Source: Discostella pseudostelligera (lineage: Eukaryota > Bacillariophyta > Thalassiosirophyceae > Thalassiosirales > Thalassiosiraceae). Taken from it: a stretch of DNA of 64,000 nucleotides. Positions 21,478-30,746 of this stretch are shown in pieces. Every line of letters starts with the position of its first letter. Position 1 is the stretch's first letter. The DNA lies in the NCBI GenBank assembly GCA_036940085.1, contig JALLBK010000052.1, positions 42,075-106,074 on the forward strand, in the 5' to 3' direction. The notes under the pieces are model-generated. The model saw nothing but the letters and a program-made list of their open reading frames with translations. It did no database searches and was not told where the DNA came from. The position numbers were made by a program, and so were the translations under genes.

Positions 21478-22446
21478 TTATGAATGACTCCTTTTGGAGC
21501 CGACCATAATTTGTTCTGCACCATCTGCGCCCTCTCCCAATATAACAGCACGTCTCCAGCCTAGGAGAGAGTTCAAACGTCTCGATGATTCCTTCTTAGT
21601 TGGCAATTTGCTGCATAGTTGATTATGCCTCTTCCAGTCAGGTACAGATACTGCCGCTCTACCACAGCGTACACATATCATCGGTGTATAATGGCGAACA
21701 CTTTGCGCACGATCTTTCCGTATTGTCAATGCGATTGATGATGTAAACGCATTTTCCAAATGTTGCTCAACCGCTTCGGCTTCCACAAAGAATAACGGAG
21801 ATGTAAATGAAACTACATGCTCCCGTTTTGTAATACATATTGAATCTAAGTCCGAGGATATAATGTGAAGATGCAGTGGTTCCATTAATGGAATAGCATG
21901 GTATCCCAACTTCATAATAATTGGTTGATTGCTCGACATTTAGTGTGTGCGATGGTATTCTGATATTTGAGTTGCAATTGCTCTCCCTAACGCGTGAAAC
22001 TCTCGTAATTCATGTAAATGGGATGGTTCTACGTCGTTCAGTGTATTTACGTGGATTAGATTTCCAATATGATTGTTGAATTTCCTTCGCATCAATAGCA
22101 TGTGGTATTTCGCTTTGGGGTACTGCATGTGGAGTGTGGATCATTTGGGCCATTATGGTAGTGTGAGATGTGTGTTGAATACAATATTAAGTTATAATTA
22201 TCAATATTTAAATTTGTGTCTTACCATGTCATATGTGCAGACGTATTTGTTATTCATGAAAAGGACGATGGGATTGCGTTCATGTCGCATCGACGACGAC
22301 TCCACCGACGATAGGACGTTCTTCAATCCATTGCGCCAGTTGTTAAAGGATTGCGGTGGGAAATCTCCTTTGTGAGGAGGATTGTAGAGCAACTGGATCG
22401 GCACTCGAGTGAAATCGTCAGAGCTATTGTGAGGAGAGTTGTTCAT
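21478..22446 (-). pseudogene. Aprataxin-like HIT/zinc-finger gene interrupted by an in-frame stop, copy 1
   Basis: Exon 1 is 22225-22446 (ATG at 22446) and exon 2 starts at 22122, with a 102-bp intron (GTAAGA...GCAG). The join gives the aprataxin segment 'VCTYDM'-'YPKAKYHMLLMRR'. The frame then meets TAA at 21940-21942, immediately followed in the same frame by ATG at 21939 and a further 153 codons. The downstream part holds the HIT core 'LGYHAIPLMEPLHLHIISSD' and the C-terminal zinc finger 'CVRCGRA...WKRHNQLC' typical of aprataxin, which removes AMP from aborted DNA ligation ends. The upstream product (135 residues) would lack the histidine triad. It could be a young pseudogene, a readthrough or reinitiation case, or a sequence error; no intron convincingly removes the stop. 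Confidence 0.7.
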
Positions 22447-22861
22447 CGCCAGGTTGAGGTTGGGGTACTATCGAATATGGGGCGCGGGGGTTGTTGTTTA
22501 TTTGCTTTTTGCTTGGGGGGTATGGATGGAGCTCCCCAATTATTCATACCATACGATTCCTAAAGGGAGATTCTACGGTAAAGCCATTCATATGCGAGAA
22601 AGTATCATCCGAAAGCCTATAAAGGAAACAGTATAATTTCTACATACAAGTACGACTTAGTTGCTTGATACCGGTCTCTTTTTCAAATTTGAATTCAAAT
22701 CGAATTCAAATTCGAGAACCCATTCAAATTCGAGAACAAAATGAGAAAGTGTCATCGAACGGAAATTCCTTGGCATCGTCCGTCCGTCGTCGGCCCATGT
22801 CTTTTCCACCATCGACATCGATTTTGCGTTAACCGCATGCACCATCACCATCACCGTGGCC
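22447..22861. other. Intergenic region with a short AT-rich direct repeat
   Basis: Upstream region of the aprataxin-like gene (minus); in the second copy the equivalent stretch is the upstream region of the DUS gene (plus). A 16-bp sequence, ATTCAAATTCGAGAAC, occurs twice at 22704-22719 and 22722-22737, next to a TTTGAATTCAAA palindrome. No gene is supported here. Confidence 0.5.
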
Positions 22862-23983
22862 ATGGGACGTCGACCATCCAAGCCGGTTCCGCTGAATCAG
22901 CATTCGGATGAAGGGTCGAAGAGTAATTGCACTCCATGTGAGGATCAATTTTATCTCGCGCTAACATTGCACCCGGCGACAGTGCCATTATCACCCTACC
23001 GACACAGTAACACCGATCAGAAGAATGACCTGTCGACTCCCATGAACCACCCGGCTCGTGATCAAATCAACATGGGCCTTGGTGCGGCAACATTGGGTGC
23101 GGGCGCTATTGTTATGGGTGGCCCTGAGGTTGGCACGGGACTTGCAGCGTTGGGAGGTGCTCTCGGTACGAGCGGATTGCTTGGCTGGCATATGACGGCC
23201 TCAATTGGCGGTGCAGATATGCCAGTTGTGATTACTGTTCTGAACTCGTACTCGGGCTGGGCACTCTGTGCTGAGGGGTTCATGCTCGACATGCCAATCT
23301 TGACTACTGTTGGAGCGTTGATCGGATGCAGTGGTGCAGCACTCACCAAGATTATGTGTGATGCAATGAACCGGGATATTCTGAGTGTCATTCTTGGCGG
23401 TTACGGCACTAAATCCTCCGCTGGCGGAGAGGCAATGGTGTTCGAGGGAGAAGTAACTCAAACCAATGTCGATGACACCTGCAAGCTATTGATGGAAAGT
23501 GAGAGTGTGATAATCGTACCTGGATATGGACTTGCTGTTGCAAAGGGTCAATACCCCTTGAAAGAAATGGTGGACACGTTACGACAGGCAGGAAAGAAGG
23601 TAAGGTTCGCAATTCATCCCGTCGCTGGACGCATGCCTGGGCAGCTTAACGTTTTGCTTGCCGAGGCTGGAGTTCCGTATGATATCGTTGAGGAGCTTGA
23701 GGAGATCAACGATGATTTTGATGAAACTGATGTCAGTCTTGTTATCGGAGCAAACGATACAGTCAATAGTGCTGCCGAGGATGATCCAAACTCTGAGATT
23801 GCGGGTATGCCCGTCCTTCGTGTGTGGAAGGCAAAGCAGGTCATTGTCATGAAGCGTAGTCTTGCAGCCGGATATGCGGGCGTTGAAAACCCTGTCTTTT
23901 TGAAGGACAATACTGATATGCTCCTCGGAGATGCAAAGGAAACATGCGAGAAGCTTGCAGCTGGGGTCAAGGCGCTGATGTAA
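22862..23983 (+). pseudogene. Chimeric reading frame: DUS upstream sequence fused to transhydrogenase C-terminus
   Basis: The tandem-duplication junction at 23036/23037 joins 58 codons that are normally upstream sequence of the DUS gene, starting at an ATG in good context (ggccATGgga) at 22862, in frame to the last 315 codons of the transhydrogenase. The product would be 373 residues: a few of the last beta-subunit membrane helices plus the complete NADP-binding domain III with '[15 protein letters not shown]' and '[20 protein letters not shown]'. Domain I (NAD-binding) and most of the proton channel are missing, so it cannot work as a transhydrogenase alone. It may be transcribed from the DUS promoter carried by copy 1. 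I regard it as a gene fragment unless transcripts show otherwise. Confidence 0.6.
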
Positions 23984-24591
23984 TAATGACGTGGATGAAA
24001 TCCGATATCCCGTCGCATAATTTTAGTATTGACGATGATGCCAAGTGCCAAGTAGAACGTTTCTAAATCTAGTACTATTTGGTAGTTGACGAACTCTAAC
24101 TCGAAATTAGGTGGGATGAAACGCCAACTAAGATATTTACTCCTATTCCTCCATCACCATCAATCTACCATACTCCGTAATAGCATTATTCAACCCTTCC
24201 ATCTCCATCGAATGATGCACTCAGCACTCAGCTACTCATTGATCATTGATACCTCGCTCTCTAGCTTGCTCCAACCAACCTGCCACCTGACACCTCCATC
24301 CTGCCACGTGAAAGTGGATTGAGTGGCATGGCGGGAAATTCCCGCCGAATTTCAATCCTCTTGACTCTTGACAGAGCGCTACTAATCAGCCCTGCTATGG
24401 TACTACCAAGCATAGAGGCAGCGTCCTCGTCCGAAACGGAAATGGGAGGATGTGGGCCTAAACGCCCGCCTGTCCATCACCACAATTGTGCATCTCTGAT
24501 GTGGAGCGAGTTGAGTGCAGGAGTAGATAGGATAGGAGTTGTGTTGGCTTGGCGGGGAATCGGCACTCTCCAACCAATACCTCACCTCGGC

Positions 24592-25950
24592 ATGACGATG
24601 GTGAAGACGATCGGCAACAGTAACGGCAAGAGCCAACAACTTTGGTGGAGGTGGTGGTTGATGATCGTACTCGTGGCTACGAATAGTGCTATCTTCACAT
24701 ATCGCGCGGGAAATCATGTCTTTTCATCACTCGACCATGGATCGCCTCCCTCCTCCTTCCTCGATGGATTCGTCCAAGACGATCGTCGGACCCTGAGGAG
24801 TGTACAGACCATTCAAAACGACGGGTTAGTTTGGTTTACGCCCAAACCCTCCAAGGCGAGAAAAATGGGGTATGAGGATGAGTGGCTCATGGCATGGAAG
24901 GACTTTCATTACAACCCCGATCAGGCAACTCGATGCGACCACACATCCGGATACACGCCCTACAACCACGAGGTCATATGCAACATACCCGCATACATTC
25001 CTGCACGGCATTTCGTAACTTCATCGCGTCAGCCCATGATTCCAAGGGTTATATTCCTCACGTGGTTCGACCGTCGTCTTGGCAAGGCCCTGTTTACCTC
25101 GCTAATGACCTTGATCCATCACAATCCAACGTATGAATTCATCTTCTTTGACGACGAAGATGTCGATCGTTTTGTCTGTGATAAGATGTCGCTGAGAGAT
25201 GAGTGGGGAATACCAATGTTCTCAAGATTTAGGGCAGGGGCGATGCGGGCAGATACTTGGCGTCTTTTGATAATTCAACGGTATGGAGGTGTTTATGTCG
25301 ATTCTGACATTTCGGCAATTGGACCTCTTCCCATATCTGAGGAAGATACGGCTGTATCGGGTGTAGGTTGCTGGGGACATCTTCCTGGACCTGTCGATCC
25401 AAAGGTTGGCAAGCCGGGTGGACTGTTTGAACATTGGGCGATGGCTTTCATGCCTCGTCATCCATACATCACTAAATCTTTGGAAGTGTTGGCGGATAAT
25501 TTGCGCCATCCTGAGTATCTGATGCGAACGGATACGATGGAAGGAAGAGCTGAGGATTCTATTACGGTGCGCATCAGTGGACCGGGCATGTACCAGTGGA
25601 CACTCCATGACATATTGAACAAATCAAAATGTGAAATGATTTCTGGGGCATTTTGTGAGGCCCTTCATTCGCCGGAAGAGCATTGTAAAGATATGACTAC
25701 TTTCAGGTCTTATTTCCCAGAGGGTCTACGGCTGTTTAGGAGAGTGAACCTGAATGATACGATAACTCACAAAATCTTCTACCCAGCGGGCCTCTGGGTG
25801 ACGGAGACGGAGCGATTACATGTCACGGAAAGCCCGTTCTACGACGATCCGAGATCAATGATGAGCAATGAAATGGATCCGACATTTTGCGATGCTGACG
25901 CCATTGAGATGAGAGTTAAGAATCGAGAACGGGTGTTTAAACACCCTTGA
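24592..25950 (+). CDS. GT32 family glycosyltransferase (OCH1-like), copy 2
   Basis: Identical in sequence to the gene at 19932-21290, with the same signal anchor, 'GGVYVDSDI' metal site and stop. Its upstream intergenic sequence is also inside the duplication, so it probably keeps the same promoter and may simply double the dose. If the duplication is an assembly artefact this copy does not exist. Confidence 0.8.
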   Translation: MTMVKTIGNSNGKSQQLWWRWWLMIVLVATNSAIFTYRAGNHVFSSLDHGSPPSSFLDGFVQDDRRTLRSVQTIQNDGLVWFTPKPSKARKMGYEDEWLMAWKDFHYNPDQATRCDHTSGYTPYNHEVICNIPAYIPARHFVTSSRQPMIPRVIFLTWFDRRLGKALFTSLMTLIHHNPTYEFIFFDDEDVDRFVCDKMSLRDEWGIPMFSRFRAGAMRADTWRLLIIQRYGGVYVDSDISAIGPLPISEEDTAVSGVGCWGHLPGPVDPKVGKPGGLFEHWAMAFMPRHPYITKSLEVLADNLRHPEYLMRTDTMEGRAEDSITVRISGPGMYQWTLHDILNKSKCEMISGAFCEALHSPEEHCKDMTTFRSYFPEGLRLFRRVNLNDTITHKIFYPAGLWVTETERLHVTESPFYDDPRSMMSNEMDPTFCDADAIEMRVKNRERVFKHP

Positions 25951-26137
25951 TAACACAAGATTAGTTGCTGCTAATGTTCGCTATCATTCCAGATCTTCAT
26001 CCCAACCCACACCATCAAGCTTTACCCGACCTTAATAGAGTAGTAACCATACACGACGACCGCAGACTCTCTGGAAATGATCCTCAATTCTTAATACATA
26101 TGCATCCTACCATCAGTTCCACTATTGACAGTTATTC

Positions 26138-27106
26138 TTATGAATGACTCCTTTTGGAGCCGACCATAATTTGTTCTGCACCATCTGCGCCCTCTCCCAA
26201 TATAACAGCACGTCTCCAGCCTAGGAGAGAGTTCAAACGTCTCGATGATTCCTTCTTAGTTGGCAATTTGCTGCATAGTTGATTATGCCTCTTCCAGTCA
26301 GGTACAGATACTGCCGCTCTACCACAGCGTACACATATCATCGGTGTATAATGGCGAACACTTTGCGCACGATCTTTCCGTATTGTCAATGCGATTGATG
26401 ATGTAAACGCATTTTCCAAATGTTGCTCAACCGCTTCGGCTTCCACAAAGAATAACGGAGATGTAAATGAAACTACATGCTCCCGTTTTGTAATACATAT
26501 TGAATCTAAGTCCGAGGATATAATGTGAAGATGCAGTGGTTCCATTAATGGAATAGCATGGTATCCCAACTTCATAATAATTGGTTGATTGCTCGACATT
26601 TAGTGTGTGCGATGGTATTCTGATATTTGAGTTGCAATTGCTCTCCCTAACGCGTGAAACTCTCGTAATTCATGTAAATGGGATGGTTCTACGTCGTTCA
26701 GTGTATTTACGTGGATTAGATTTCCAATATGATTGTTGAATTTCCTTCGCATCAATAGCATGTGGTATTTCGCTTTGGGGTACTGCATGTGGAGTGTGGA
26801 TCATTTGGGCCATTATGGTAGTGTGAGATGTGTGTTGAATACAATATTAAGTTATAATTATCAATATTTAAATTTGTGTCTTACCATGTCATATGTGCAG
26901 ACGTATTTGTTATTCATGAAAAGGACGATGGGATTGCGTTCATGTCGCATCGACGACGACTCCACCGACGATAGGACGTTCTTCAATCCATTGCGCCAGT
27001 TGTTAAAGGATTGCGGTGGGAAATCTCCTTTGTGAGGAGGATTGTAGAGCAACTGGATCGGCACTCGAGTGAAATCGTCAGAGCTATTGTGAGGAGAGTT
27101 GTTCAT
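26138..27106 (-). pseudogene. Aprataxin-like gene interrupted by an in-frame stop, copy 2
   Basis: Same structure as copy 1: exon 26885-27106, intron 26783-26884, second exon from 26782, TAA at 26600-26602 followed at once by ATG at 26599, and the HIT/zinc-finger half down to 26138. Because both copies carry the same stop, it predates the duplication or both copies derive from one sequence read. Its upstream region doubles as the upstream region of the DUS gene. Confidence 0.68.
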
Positions 27107-27684
27107 CGCCAGGTTGAGGTTGGGGTACTATCGAATATGGGGCGCGGGGGTTGTTGTTTATTTGCTTTTTGCTTGGGGGGTATGGATGGAGCTCCCCAAT
27201 TATTCATACCATACGATTCCTAAAGGGAGATTCTACGGTAAAGCCATTCATATGCGAGAAAGTATCATCCGAAAGCCTATAAAGGAAACAGTATAATTTC
27301 TACATACAAGTACGACTTAGTTGCTTGATACCGGTCTCTTTTTCAAATTTGAATTCAAATCGAATTCAAATTCGAGAACCCATTCAAATTCGAGAACAAA
27401 ATGAGAAAGTGTCATCGAACGGAAATTCCTTGGCATCGTCCGTCCGTCGTCGGCCCATGTCTTTTCCACCATCGACATCGATTTTGCGTTAACCGCATGC
27501 ACCATCACCATCACCGTGGCCATGGGACGTCGACCATCCAAGCCGGTTCCGCTGAATCAGCATTCGGATGAAGGGTCGAAGAGTAATTGCACTCCATGTG
27601 AGGATCAATTTTATCTCGCGCTAACATTGCACCCGGCGACAGTGCCATTATCACCCTACCGACACAGTAACACCGATCAGAAGA

Positions 27685-29415
27685 ATGACCTGTCGAGAAC
27701 ATATGATTGGCGGCGCCTCCCGACGAACGATACATCGTACTTGCATCGTATTGACGATGATGTTGACAATGTCAAGTCCAAGTCCAACACTTGCTGCACT
27801 GACAGTATCATTTCACCGTAACAGAGGAATGAGAATGAAAAGAATGCGATGCCTCACATCTCTTTTCTCATCGAATGCCGACTCTACTACTTCATCAACC
27901 TACACTCCCGTTAATGCACAAAATGCGACACTACATCGTCGAACCGAAATATTACGCAATAATTCCAAACTATCGTTAGCTCCAATGATGGAATACACAG
28001 ATCGACATTTTCGTCATTTAGTACGGTTGATATCACACAAAACATTGCTCTACACGGAAATGGTCGCCGCGAACGCAATTGCACATGAACGAGATCGTGC
28101 CATCAGTAACGATTCGAACCACCACTCCTCAGAAAATGATTCGTTAGTGAATTTAGAATACTTCGATCCTAGTTATCTACTGAGATTTCTTGGTCAAGGG
28201 AATAATCCGGAAGGTCCATCTGTACTACAATTGGGTGGTTCTGATCCACATCAATTGTTCCTCGCGGGTAAAACAGTGTACGAATTGAATCAAATGATGC
28301 AACAAACGACTATGTATCCACATGCGACAAATAATCCTCATCCAATCTACTGTGATTATACCGCCATGAATCTCAATTGCGGATGTCCATCTCCCAAGGT
28401 GGCCGGGAAAGGTTGTTTTGGCGCTGCGTTAATGCAAGATCCCAATCTCGTTCGACAACTGACTACGTCGCTCCATGAGGGAAGTATGGGCACCCTCCCC
28501 ATTACTGTAAAATGTCGCATTGGTACCGATGAGGGATATACATTTAATCAAAGGAACTATCTATCCAGAATCAACAAGGAGACGGAGTACCAAGCACTAA
28601 AGCAGTTCGTCGAAATTGTCGCAAGTGAAGGTATTGTCACTGATTTTCAGATCCATGCTCGCATTGCCGTATTAAATAAAAATTACAGTCCAGCCGATAA
28701 TCGAAAGGTACCACCATTGCGATACGATCATGTACGACGGCTAGCGACGGAGTTTCCAGAGTTGAACATTTCGTTGAATGGTGGTGTGGAAACTCTTTCG
28801 GGGGTGAAGGCTCAATTGGAGTTGTGTGAAACATTGGATGGGGTAATGGTCGGTAGGGGCTTCGTGGCTAATCCATGGTCGTTTGCAATGGCGGATGAAG
28901 TCCTTTATCCGGATGGTAGTGGCGATGATGAGGGCCAATCATGTCGACCGAAGAGTAGATTGGAATTGCTGGAGCAATATGGCAAACATGCCGATTACGA
29001 AGAGGAGCAATACGATCCCGCAAAGATTAGACGTTTCGTGACGAAGGCAATAACACAATTGTTTGCCGGTGAACACAATGGGAAACGCTTCAGGATTGCG
29101 TTGGATGAAATCAATAGAATGTCCCATAAAGTGGAGGAGAGACAAACTCAGCCGGCTCTATCAGAACTCATTCTGAATGCTGCCACTACTTATTTGTCCG
29201 AGGAAGTTCTGTACCGCAGTCCTAAAGAGAGCTACGAAAAAATGCTTTACGACGAAGAGCAAGCGGAACGTAAACAGAATGGAATGGGTTTAGTGATACT
29301 CGACGTGGACGGCCAACATGAATCGGTGAGTCTAGTTCAAGAGTGGCAATCGTCAAGGAAAGAAACTGAAAGGATAGAGAGAGAGAGACGAGAAGACTCG
29401 GTCCTTGATAACTAG
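27685..29415 (+). CDS. tRNA-dihydrouridine synthase, DusA type
   Basis: Single exon, up to 576 residues. Several in-frame ATGs (27685, 27703, 27829) could start it; the conserved domain begins near residue 90, so the N-terminus may be a targeting peptide. DusA elements in order: 'LSLAPMMEYTDRHFRHLVRL', 'LLYTEMVAANAI', 'LQLGGSDP', 'MNLNCGCPSPKVAGKG', 'TVKCRIGTDEG', 'FQIHARIAVL', 'PPLRYDHVRRLATEFPEL' and 'GVMVGRGFVANPW'. The enzyme uses FMN and NADPH to reduce uridines in the tRNA D-loop. The expected catalytic cysteine of bacterial DusA (FGACLM) is Ala here, with a Cys four residues earlier (GKGCFGAALM), a pattern I recall from plant relatives. The first ATG lies inside the duplicated unit, 12 bp before its end. 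Confidence 0.93.
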   Translation: MTCREHMIGGASRRTIHRTCIVLTMMLTMSSPSPTLAALTVSFHRNRGMRMKRMRCLTSLFSSNADSTTSSTYTPVNAQNATLHRRTEILRNNSKLSLAPMMEYTDRHFRHLVRLISHKTLLYTEMVAANAIAHERDRAISNDSNHHSSENDSLVNLEYFDPSYLLRFLGQGNNPEGPSVLQLGGSDPHQLFLAGKTVYELNQMMQQTTMYPHATNNPHPIYCDYTAMNLNCGCPSPKVAGKGCFGAALMQDPNLVRQLTTSLHEGSMGTLPITVKCRIGTDEGYTFNQRNYLSRINKETEYQALKQFVEIVASEGIVTDFQIHARIAVLNKNYSPADNRKVPPLRYDHVRRLATEFPELNISLNGGVETLSGVKAQLELCETLDGVMVGRGFVANPWSFAMADEVLYPDGSGDDEGQSCRPKSRLELLEQYGKHADYEEEQYDPAKIRRFVTKAITQLFAGEHNGKRFRIALDEINRMSHKVEERQTQPALSELILNAATTYLSEEVLYRSPKESYEKMLYDEEQAERKQNGMGLVILDVDGQHESVSLVQEWQSSRKETERIERERREDSVLDN

Positions 29416-29485
29416 AACTAGAGAATGCACACACCTTATCATAACATTAAATCTACTCTATCTCCGCACCGGAGCAAATCAAGCG

Positions 29486-30230
29486 TTACCTGACATCGAA
29501 AACCGCGCCGATCCCAGTTGAGTCCTTAGTTGGGGTAACATTTTCCTTCTCGTTCATAAAGACCTTCGACAAGGTCCTACGTGGCGAATCAGACGTTCTC
29601 CTCAACGCAAGCGGCCTCAACGGACTACAAGTGCCGTGCGATGAATGCCAAAGACTTGGCCTGCCGATGGGCATGAATCCGACCTCTGCCAATACACCAC
29701 GTTTTCCCTTCCCCGATGAAGATGATTTGGCCACCAACTCATCAAATGATGCTTCGTCAAACGGAATGTTCCATCGTCCATCTGCGGTGGCTGCTTCGGT
29801 AGTCGAATCCTCGTCCGATGAGTGAGCATAGTAGATCAAGCTCAAAGTTCGATTCCAGCTATCGTCACTCGGATGCAAATCACCAGAGTCATCCGATACG
29901 TGATTAGGTGTCGACGACGCAACCAGCACGTTGGGATGTCCATCTGCTTCCACCAGTGTAGTGAACGTCGATCGAGAAACAGCCTCTTCCAATGCATTGA
30001 TCCTTTGATCTTTAGAAGCGAGCAGATCATCCTTCTCGGCAAGGCTGATTTCAAGCTGGGACGACAAGAGAAACCCAATCATTAGATAAACAACTCAAGG
30101 AATGCAAATTTGCAGAGTGGAAGTGACGATCTCTCACCTGCTTGATGTATCGCAGTAAAGCATTCATATCGTCGTGTTCAGGACCGCCATTCATCGTGCT
30201 GGTGTTGATAATCGATTGCGTAATCGCCAT
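29486..30230 (-). CDS. Unidentified Ser-rich coiled-coil protein, 5' end uncertain
   Basis: Two exons are supported: 30138-30230 (ATG at 30230) and 29486-30055, with an 82-bp intron (GTGAGA...CCAG), giving about 220 residues. The splice joins 'MNALLRYIKQ' to 'LEISLAEKDDLLASKDQR', making a continuous coiled coil of ~40 residues. The rest is Ser/Thr/Asp-rich and probably disordered, with basic Ser-Pro-type stretches (RRTSDSPRRTLSKVF) near the end. I do not recognise the family. The frame upstream of 30230 also looks coding (EEMVNVELRREALVC ... GIGNRFGSIAHRLSTCQ) but is broken by TGA, so the true start may be further upstream with an intron I could not place. Confidence 0.55.
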
Positions 30231-30746
30231 TTGGCAAGTGCTCAATCGATGGGCAATGCTCCCGAATCTATTGCCAATGCCATCGCGGTGCCTTCAGCAA
30301 ACCAATGCCTCCCGACGTAATTCGACATTTACCATTTCTTCTGGTACTTGAGGCGCAGGCACCTTGGTAAGTACGCGTCTCACCAAAACCGAAAACAGGT
30401 TTTAATGGACAGAATTTTGTTGGGTTGGGTACTTTGGCATTTTGCTGTATCCGAGTGATGAACTCATACTCCATTGGATTGTGGTGGTACTGCCACTTGG
30501 TTCTTTCATTACTAATGACTTAGGAGGACGAAGGCGGCGGTATCACGATAGTGGTGGCGATGATCGGAGATAGTGATGGGCGATGGGTGACATGACGATG
30601 TATTACATTCGTTAGGCGATGATCTATAACGGCCAATCACTTTCGTCCACAGTCCTGCCAACGGCATCATGACGTAATCCGATCCTAGCACCCGATTATT
30701 ATGTTCCCATTCAACGTTCGCTTCTATTTGCTTTGTTGTGGCTGCA
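30231..30746. other. Gap between coiled-coil gene and ABC1-like kinase gene
   Basis: About 500 bp. The part nearest 30231 probably contains additional 5' exon sequence of the minus-strand coiled-coil gene in one consistent frame back to an ATG near 30510, interrupted by TAA and TGA. The part nearest 30746 is the 3' trailer of the kinase gene. I see no independent gene. Confidence 0.35.

Larger units (their letters stand above)
18377..23036 (+). repeat. Tandem segmental duplication, copy 1 (4,660 bp)
   Basis: First of two head-to-tail copies; 18377 corresponds to 23037 with a constant 4,660-bp offset and no differences noticed in coding or intergenic parts. It starts inside exon 5 of the transhydrogenase gene and ends a few bases after the DUS gene's first in-frame ATG position. 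It contains the transhydrogenase 3' end, a GT32 gene and an aprataxin-like gene. The flanks show no shared bases at the breakpoints (left flank ends GAAGTG, unit ends TGTCGA). Confidence 0.97.
23037..27696 (+). repeat. Tandem segmental duplication, copy 2 (4,660 bp)
   Basis: Second copy, directly abutting the first. All predicted frames recur at +4,660 with identical translations, including out-of-frame and non-coding frames, so identity extends over intergenic sequence. It ends at 27696, where sequence continues uniquely into the DUS gene. Confidence 0.97.

Noticed and set aside
21853..22010. Intron with GTTTCA donor and GAAG acceptor that would remove the aprataxin stop
   Set aside because: The donor is non-consensus and it would delete the conserved helix just before the HIT core.
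23032..23037. GTCGAC (SalI) at the duplication junction, suggesting a cloning artefact
   Set aside because: Neither parental breakpoint carries a SalI site (GTCGAG on the right, GTGCTC on the left), so digestion and ligation would not create this join.
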